This document shows, piece by piece, positions 5,704 through 8,679 of a stretch of 8,679 nt of DNA. The position numbers were made by a program, and so were the translations under genes. This DNA is from OFTM291 sp041741375 (GTDB taxonomy: Bacteria > Gemmatimonadota > Gemmatimonadetes > Gemmatimonadales > GWC2-71-9). A model generated the notes under the pieces. That model saw only the letters and a list, made by a program, of their open reading frames with translations. It made no database searches and was not told the origin of the DNA. The stretch lies in NCBI GenBank assembly GCA_041741375.1, contig JBGSKF010000156.1, forward strand, positions 1-8,679, given 5' to 3'. Each line of letters opens with the position of its first letter. The first letter of the stretch is position 1.

Positions 5704-7014
5704 TCAGGCGTCGGCGGCCTTCCGGGCCGCGATGGCATTCGACTCGTTCACCGACAGGAGGAGGGCCCCGCCGATCAGGAAGAAGAGGAGCACTGTGGCC
5801 ACCCCGGCCCGCTGGGTCTGGAAGGCGCTCGCGGCGATCCCCAGGAGGATCGGACCCATGAAGGACGTCACCTTTCCGCTGAAGGCGAAGAATCCGAAGA
5901 ACTCGGCCCGGTGTTGTTCGGGCACGAAGCGCCCCATGAGCGAACGGCTCGCCGACTGGTTGGGTCCCACGAAGATTCCGAGCAGAATCCCCGCGGCCCA
6001 GAGCCACGCCTTGGTCGGGGCCAGCACCGCCATCACCGTGGCGATGCTCAGGGCCACGAGGGTCAACAGGATCGTCTTCTTGCCCCCGATCCGGTCATCC
6101 ACCACGCCAAAGGCCAAGGCGCCGAGTCCGGAGGCGAGATTGAGCCCGATTCCGAAGAGGATCACCTCGGAGATCGGCATGCCGAAGGTGCCGGCCGCGT
6201 AGATCCCCCCGAAGGCGAAGATGGTGACGAGGCCGTCGTTGTACACCAGCCGGGCCACCAGGAACTTCACGATTTCCCGGTACCGGCCCACGGCCCGGAA
6301 GGTCTCCCGCAGTTGGGCCACGGCGGCACCGAACCGGAGGCCCGCCCCGTGGATTCGTTTTTCGGGCACCACGAAGAAGATCGGGAGACTGAAGAGGAGG
6401 TACCACCCGGCCACGAGCAGGTTGGTGGCGCGGATGTTGAATCCGTTTTCGGTGGAGATCCCGAACCACGGCACCTCGGGCTGAACAAAACCGACCAGCG
6501 CCAGGACCATGCAGAGGAGTCCACCGGCATATCCGAGCCCCCAGCCGTAGCCCGAGACCCGTCCGATCCGGCCCTCGGAGGCGATGTCGGGGAGGAAGGC
6601 GTTGTAGAACACCATGCTCATCTCGAAGGCCACGTTGGCGAGCACGAAGAGGGTAAGGGCGGTGAGGGCGGCGTGGGGAGCGCCGGGAGGAATGAACGCG
6701 AGGGCGACGGTGCCGGTGACACAGACGCCGGTGCAGAGGGCGAGCCAGACCTTGCGGGTTCCTCCCCGGTCGGCGGCGGCGCCGAGCAGGGGGGAGGTGA
6801 GGGCCACGATCAGGGCGGAGAGACCGACCGCGCGGGACCACCAGGTGGTGCCGGCGATCTCGTCGGGGGCGATGGCCTGGGTGAAGTAGGTGGAGTAGAT
6901 GAAGGTGACGACGAGGGTGGTGAAGGCCGAGTTGGCCCAGTCGTAGAGGGCCCAGGACCAGATGATGCGAGGGTTGTCCTTGGGAGCGGAGGCGGCGGGC
7001 ACAGGGGGAGTCAC
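5704..7014 (-). CDS. UMF1-family MFS transporter (Atg22-like)
   Basis: A 436-residue inner-membrane protein with about twelve hydrophobic helices. The N-terminal WALYDWANSAF (about residues 21-31) followed by TTLVVTFIYSTYFTQ is the signature of the UMF1 branch of the major facilitator superfamily, related to fungal Atg22. AADRGGTRK (about 80-88) and VVDDRIGGKKT are the two cytoplasmic MFS loops after helices 2 and 8, and VGPNQSASRSLMGRFVPEQ is a conserved UMF1 segment in the C-terminal half. Fungal Atg22 exports amino acids from vacuoles. Bacterial substrates are mostly unknown and none is assigned here. The likely start is GTG at 7014, with GGAGG 7 nt upstream. The longer frame would begin with TTG at 7041 inside a repeat array. 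The C-terminus is complete. The methyltransferase follows 94 bp downstream on the same strand. Confidence 0.88.
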   Translation of the reverse strand: MTPPVPAASAPKDNPRIIWSWALYDWANSAFTTLVVTFIYSTYFTQAIAPDEIAGTTWWSRAVGLSALIVALTSPLLGAAADRGGTRKVWLALCTGVCVTGTVALAFIPPGAPHAALTALTLFVLANVAFEMSMVFYNAFLPDIASEGRIGRVSGYGWGLGYAGGLLCMVLALVGFVQPEVPWFGISTENGFNIRATNLLVAGWYLLFSLPIFFVVPEKRIHGAGLRFGAAVAQLRETFRAVGRYREIVKFLVARLVYNDGLVTIFAFGGIYAAGTFGMPISEVILFGIGLNLASGLGALAFGVVDDRIGGKKTILLTLVALSIATVMAVLAPTKAWLWAAGILLGIFVGPNQSASRSLMGRFVPEQHRAEFFGFFAFSGKVTSFMGPILLGIAASAFQTQRAGVATVLLFFLIGGALLLSVNESNAIAARKAADA

Positions 7015-7033
7015 GCGAGGGCCTCCGGGGACG

Positions 7034-7110
7034 ATGATCAATCAACAATGAACAATGATCAATCAACAATGAACAATGAACAATGAACAATGAACAATGA
7101 ACAATGAACG
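7034..7110. repeat. Heptamer array, 11 units of ATGAACA type
   Basis: Eleven contiguous 7-bp units: ATGATCA, ATCAACA, ATGAACA; the same three again; four more ATGAACA; and ATGAACG. The first six form a perfect 21-bp tandem duplication (7034-7054 and 7055-7075), which shows higher-order growth of the array. It is strikingly A/T-rich inside GC-rich DNA and ends 8 bp before the ribosome binding site of the MFS gene, so it occupies that gene's 5' leader or promoter. No -10 box is clear within it. Confidence 0.9.
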
Positions 7111-7186
7111 GGTATCGCGGGGACCGGAACTCCTTGCGAGCGGGTGGAGTATGCGCCGCGCATCAGGTCGGCGCAAGGTGCCCTCA

Positions 7187-7231
7187 CCCCTGACCCCCCC
7201 CTGACCCCTCTCCCACAGGGTGGGAGAGGGG
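7187..7231. repeat. CCCCTGACCCC direct repeat leading into a 12-bp hairpin
   Basis: CCCCTGACCCC occurs twice in tandem (7187-7197 and 7198-7208) and runs into a perfect 12-bp stem CCCCTCTCCCAC/GTGGGAGAGGGG (7205-7216 and 7220-7231) with an AGG loop. This has the look of a dispersed intergenic repeat rather than a terminator. It lies between divergent genes and no T-tract follows on either strand. Confidence 0.6.
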
Positions 7232-7256
7232 GACTACACGATGAGATCCGGGTGGA

Positions 7257-7280
7257 GGGTGCGCCGCAAGCAGCGCACCC
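7257..7280. repeat. 8-bp-stem hairpin GGGTGCGC/GCGCACCC
   Basis: A perfect inverted repeat (7257-7264 and 7273-7280) with loop CGCAAGCA. A smaller relative, ATGCG-CCG-CGCAT, lies at 7151-7163. The stretch between 7111 and 7332 contains these hairpins and no convincing gene. Open frames through it only translate the repeats. Confidence 0.5.
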
Positions 7281-7332
7281 ACGGATTCCCTCGCGGGTTT
7301 GGGGCAGGCTACTCGTTTCCCTTGGCATCCGT

Positions 7333-7353
7333 ACACTGAACACTGAAAACTGA
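7333..7353. repeat. Heptamer tract ACACTGA x3
   Basis: ACACTGA (7333-7339), ACACTGA (7340-7346) and AAACTGA (7347-7353) are contiguous. In rotated form the unit is AACACTG, one base different from the AACAATG rotation of the large array at 7034-7110, so the two tracts may be diverged members of one family. Confidence 0.65.
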
Positions 7354-7371
7354 GCGCTGGTCACGGTTATG

Positions 7372-7386
7372 GATCATTGTTCATTG
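7372..7386. repeat. Inverted copy of the ATGAACA array
   Basis: GATCATTGTTCATTG is the exact reverse complement of 7046-7060 in the large array. The roughly 310 bp between them, holding the hairpins and the ACACTGA tract, are thus bracketed by a 15-bp inverted repeat. Confidence 0.7.
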
Positions 7387-7391
7387 AACGC

Positions 7392-7400
7392 TGTTATTCT
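7392..7400 (+). promoter_or_regulatory. Possible extended -10 for the P-loop gene
   Basis: TG-T-TATTCT at 7392-7400 resembles an extended -10 element (4 of 6 matches to TATAAT), and is followed by TCC as in the TATCTTTCC motifs. It would start transcription about 20 nt before the GTG at 7429. No -35 box is evident. Confidence 0.2.
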
Positions 7401-7428
7401 TCCCCGCTCACTCCACAGGCGCTCTCGT

Positions 7429-7998
7429 GTGAAGATCGGATTCATCGGGTCCCACGGTGTCGGCAAGACCACGCTCTGCTTCGACCTGGCCGCGCGGCTC
7501 AAGCGGCTCGACCTCGCGGTGGATCTCGTGAAGGAGGTGGCGCGGAGCTGTCCCCTCCCCATCAACCGCGACACCACCATCGAGGCCCAGGCGTGGATCC
7601 TCCACACCCAGGTGGCCCGGGAGCTCGTGGCGCAACAGCAGTATGCGGTGGTGATCTGCGACCGGTCGGTCCTCGACAACTACGCCTATCTGGTGCACGC
7701 GGCCGGTCGCCGGCCCGAGTACGAGGAGTTCGTGCGGAGTTGGGTGGGGAGCTACGACGCCCTCTTCAAGGTGCCGATCCTGGCCCCGCCGACCTTCGAT
7801 GGCACCCGGGACGTGAGCGACGCCTTCCAGCGGGCGATTGACGGGGCGATCGACGACCTGGTGGAGACGCTCGGGATCCCCTGTCATCACCTGAATCCCG
7901 ACCGGCGCTCCGGATGGGTGGAGGAGATCCTGGCCGTGCTCTCGCTTCCCCTGGAGCCGCCCCAAGCCGATCTCTTCGCGACTGGATCCCGGGCGTAG
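7429..7998 (+). CDS. Small P-loop ATPase/nucleoside-kinase-like protein (AAA_28/NadR-like)
   Basis: A 189-residue protein starting VKIGFIGSHGVGKTT, with a Walker A loop GSHGVGKT at residues 7-14 almost at the N-terminus, as in nucleotide kinases. VVICDRSVLDNYAY (74-87) carries the Walker B/DRS motif, with D78 and D83, found in AAA_28, NadR kinase and thymidylate-kinase-like proteins. FDGTRDVSDAFQRAID (123-138) would form the lid, with an arginine for the phosphates. The family phosphorylates nucleosides or small metabolites or acts as a poorly known ATPase, so the substrate cannot be named. GTG at 7429 is preferred because the fold begins there. The in-frame ATG at 7369 lies within repeat sequence and would add 20 residues with no fit to the family. 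The ribosome binding site is weak (ACAGG, 9 nt upstream). It is divergent from the MFS gene and convergent with the 85-residue gene, whose stop is 16 nt away. Confidence 0.75.
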   Translation: MKIGFIGSHGVGKTTLCFDLAARLKRLDLAVDLVKEVARSCPLPINRDTTIEAQAWILHTQVARELVAQQQYAVVICDRSVLDNYAYLVHAAGRRPEYEEFVRSWVGSYDALFKVPILAPPTFDGTRDVSDAFQRAIDGAIDDLVETLGIPCHHLNPDRRSGWVEEILAVLSLPLEPPQADLFATGSRA

Positions 7999-8014
7999 AG
8001 GGGAGCCCGTCTCC

Positions 8015-8272
8015 TCAGGCCTTGACGTCGGCGCAGGGCTCCACGGCGTTGTTTTCCACCCAGTCACGCAGAACCGCGTCGGCCTCCTCCGCCGACTGCT
8101 CGCTGTAGGCGGGAACGGCGGGCAGTCGGCGCCCCTCGCACATCAGATACCACATCGAGGGCTCCGCCGGCTGATCGTGGCGGGGATCGGCGGGGCGGGC
8201 CTCGTAGGAGACGAAATGGAAGACACGGCCACGAATGGACAGGCGCCGCTGCTGCGGTTTGAACTGGGACAT
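8015..8272 (-). CDS. Uncharacterised 85-residue protein
   Basis: I do not recognise this protein. It has 85 residues, beginning MSQFKPQQRRLSIRGRVFHF (basic, with an alternating hydrophobic stretch that looks like beta strands), then a central charged segment (YEARPADPRHDQPAEP), the block MWYLMCEGRRLPAVPAY (about 40-56), and an acidic helix SAEEADAVLRDWVENN (60-75). It has no signal peptide or membrane segment and two cysteines (C45, C80). The start is ATG at 8272, with GGAG 5 nt upstream; an upstream in-frame start at 8317 lacks a comparable site and would place the start before any leader. A perfect TATAAT lies about 50 nt upstream. The acidic helix and the strand-rich start suggest a small folded cytoplasmic protein; no function is assigned. 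The strong promoter box and well-placed ribosome binding site support it as real. Confidence 0.68.
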   Translation of the reverse strand: MSQFKPQQRRLSIRGRVFHFVSYEARPADPRHDQPAEPSMWYLMCEGRRLPAVPAYSEQSAEEADAVLRDWVENNAVEPCADVKA

Positions 8273-8321
8273 CCGGACTCCGCTTGAGGGGGGCGAACGC
8301 GCCGGGCAGGGGGCCACGACA

Positions 8322-8327
8322 ATTATA
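8322..8327 (-). promoter_or_regulatory. Consensus -10 box TATAAT for the 85-residue gene
   Basis: The minus strand reads CTCTATAATTG at this point, a perfect -10 hexamer in GC-rich DNA, about 50 nt upstream of the ATG at 8272 and 27 nt after the stop codon of the upstream gene. No good -35 hexamer lies at 16-18 bp, so it may depend on an activator or another sigma factor. Confidence 0.45.
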
Positions 8328-8353
8328 GAGGAATGATAACCTGTCTTCGCCGT

Positions 8354-8679
8354 TCACGCTGACATCGGGCCGGAATCGAGGCACGGCGGCTCGCGGGGCG
8401 GACGACCGATCGGATCTCCCTCGACCGGGGACCGATGGGTAGAGGCCGTGAGGGTGACGGGATCCGGATGCCGGGGACCGCGACCGTCTCCCGAGGAACG
8501 CCCGCGCAGGTGGCGCCAGACCCACGGCACCAGATATCGCGAACTCCACCTCCACTCCGCGAGCCACCACGTGAGCCGCGAGGGGGGCGGCTGGAACGGA
8601 AGCGGGGCGCTCCACGTCGCATCGACTCCCGGGAGCCCCAGCGCGTGCGCCAGCGCCTGGGCGATGCGGGCATGCCCCG
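8354..8679 (-). CDS. 3' end of an unrecognised Trp-rich protein, cut by window edge
   Basis: An open frame enters from the right edge and ends at TGA (8356-8354), giving at least 107 residues. The first 60 visible residues look like real protein: HARIAQALAHALGLPGVDAT is a plausible amphipathic helix, followed by WSAPLPFQPPPSRLTWWLAE and WRWSSRYLVPWVWRHLRGR, with seven Trp in about 35 residues. Codons in this frame end overwhelmingly in G or C, which the competing frames do not show as cleanly. The last 45 residues are Pro/Gly/Arg-rich and probably a disordered tail. I do not recognise the family. The start and most of the protein are outside the window. Two other long open frames overlap here (8323-8673 and 8064-8615) but are Arg/Ser/Pro-rich and look like shadows. 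Confidence 0.55.
   Translation of the reverse strand, partial: GHARIAQALAHALGLPGVDATWSAPLPFQPPPSRLTWWLAEWRWSSRYLVPWVWRHLRGRSSGDGRGPRHPDPVTLTASTHRSPVEGDPIGRPPREPPCLDSGPMSA

Noticed and set aside
7015..7041. Longer MFS start at TTG 7041
   Set aside because: It lies in the heptamer array and has no ribosome binding site; GTG 7014 has GGAGG 7 nt upstream.
5911..7086. 391-codon plus-strand open frame opposite the MFS gene
   Set aside because: It is a Glu/Gly/Asp/His-rich shadow of a membrane protein gene, and its end translates the ATGAACA array.
7034..7110. CRISPR-like array
   Set aside because: The units are 7 bp and contiguous, with no spacers and no cas genes.
7059..7364. Short open frames on both strands through the repeat block (7059-7364 minus, 7144-7353 plus)
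   Set aside because: They consist of translated repeats (for example VHCSLFIVHCSLFIV and TPDPPLTPLPQGGRGG) and lack ribosome binding sites.
7369..7428. Longer start (ATG 7369) for the P-loop gene
   Set aside because: The added 20 residues translate the inverted heptamer and are not part of the P-loop fold, which begins at the GTG.
8064..8673. Two overlapping minus-strand frames (8064-8615 and 8323-8673)
   Set aside because: Both are Arg/Ser/Pro-rich. One runs through the promoter and start of the 85-residue gene, and the frame ending at 8354 has better codon bias and protein-like composition.

Overview
The window is GC-rich bacterial chromosome with short intergenic gaps, strong G/C bias at third codon positions and GGAG-type ribosome binding sites on most genes. 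A long-form deoC next to a double-domain ALDH16-type dehydrogenase, together with heptamer-based and hairpin-rich intergenic repeats, would fit Gemmatimonadota or a similar environmental GC-rich phylum. That assignment is inference, because no rRNA or marker gene is present.

Layout. (1) Positions 1-903, minus strand: a toxin-antitoxin patch. It holds the higB toxin and higA antitoxin in one operon, then the start of a ribbon-helix-helix antitoxin-like gene cut by the left edge. Both promoters are recognisable, share an extended -10 motif, and lie so close to the start codon that the transcripts should be leaderless. (2) Positions 1081-4528, plus strand: a two-gene operon of deoC (2-deoxyribose-5-phosphate aldolase) and an ALDH16-like protein with one complete ALDH domain and one degenerate domain. 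The aldolase releases acetaldehyde and the dehydrogenase would oxidise it, so together they form the lower part of a deoxynucleoside catabolic route. (3) Positions 4529-4711: a repeat-filled gap between convergent genes. (4) Positions 4710-7014, minus strand: a UMF1/Atg22-like MFS transporter, then a cyclopropane-fatty-acid-synthase-like SAM methyltransferase. (5) Positions 7015-7428: a divergent intergenic region of about 410 bp made almost wholly of repeats (an 11-unit heptamer array, two strong hairpins, a second heptamer tract and an inverted copy of the first array). (6) Positions 7429-7998, plus strand: a small P-loop nucleotide kinase-like ATPase. It converges on (7) an 85-residue uncharacterised protein at 8015-8272 on the minus strand, which has a perfect TATAAT box upstream, and (8) the 3' end of an unrecognised Trp-rich gene that runs in from the right edge.

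The most unusual signal is non-coding. At least four intergenic tracts are built on exactly 7-bp units of different sequence: GTTTGAA, CCCTAYT, ATGAACA and ACACTGA. One array supplies the stop codon of the methyltransferase and would place a G-quadruplex-forming tract at the end of its mRNA. Another sits immediately upstream of the ribosome binding site of the transporter. This resembles the heptameric STRR repeats known from cyanobacteria. I found no CRISPR array, insertion sequence, tRNA or rRNA. No complete new protein system is evident. The tandem leaderless toxin-antitoxin promoters and the heptamer arrays are the points most worth following.
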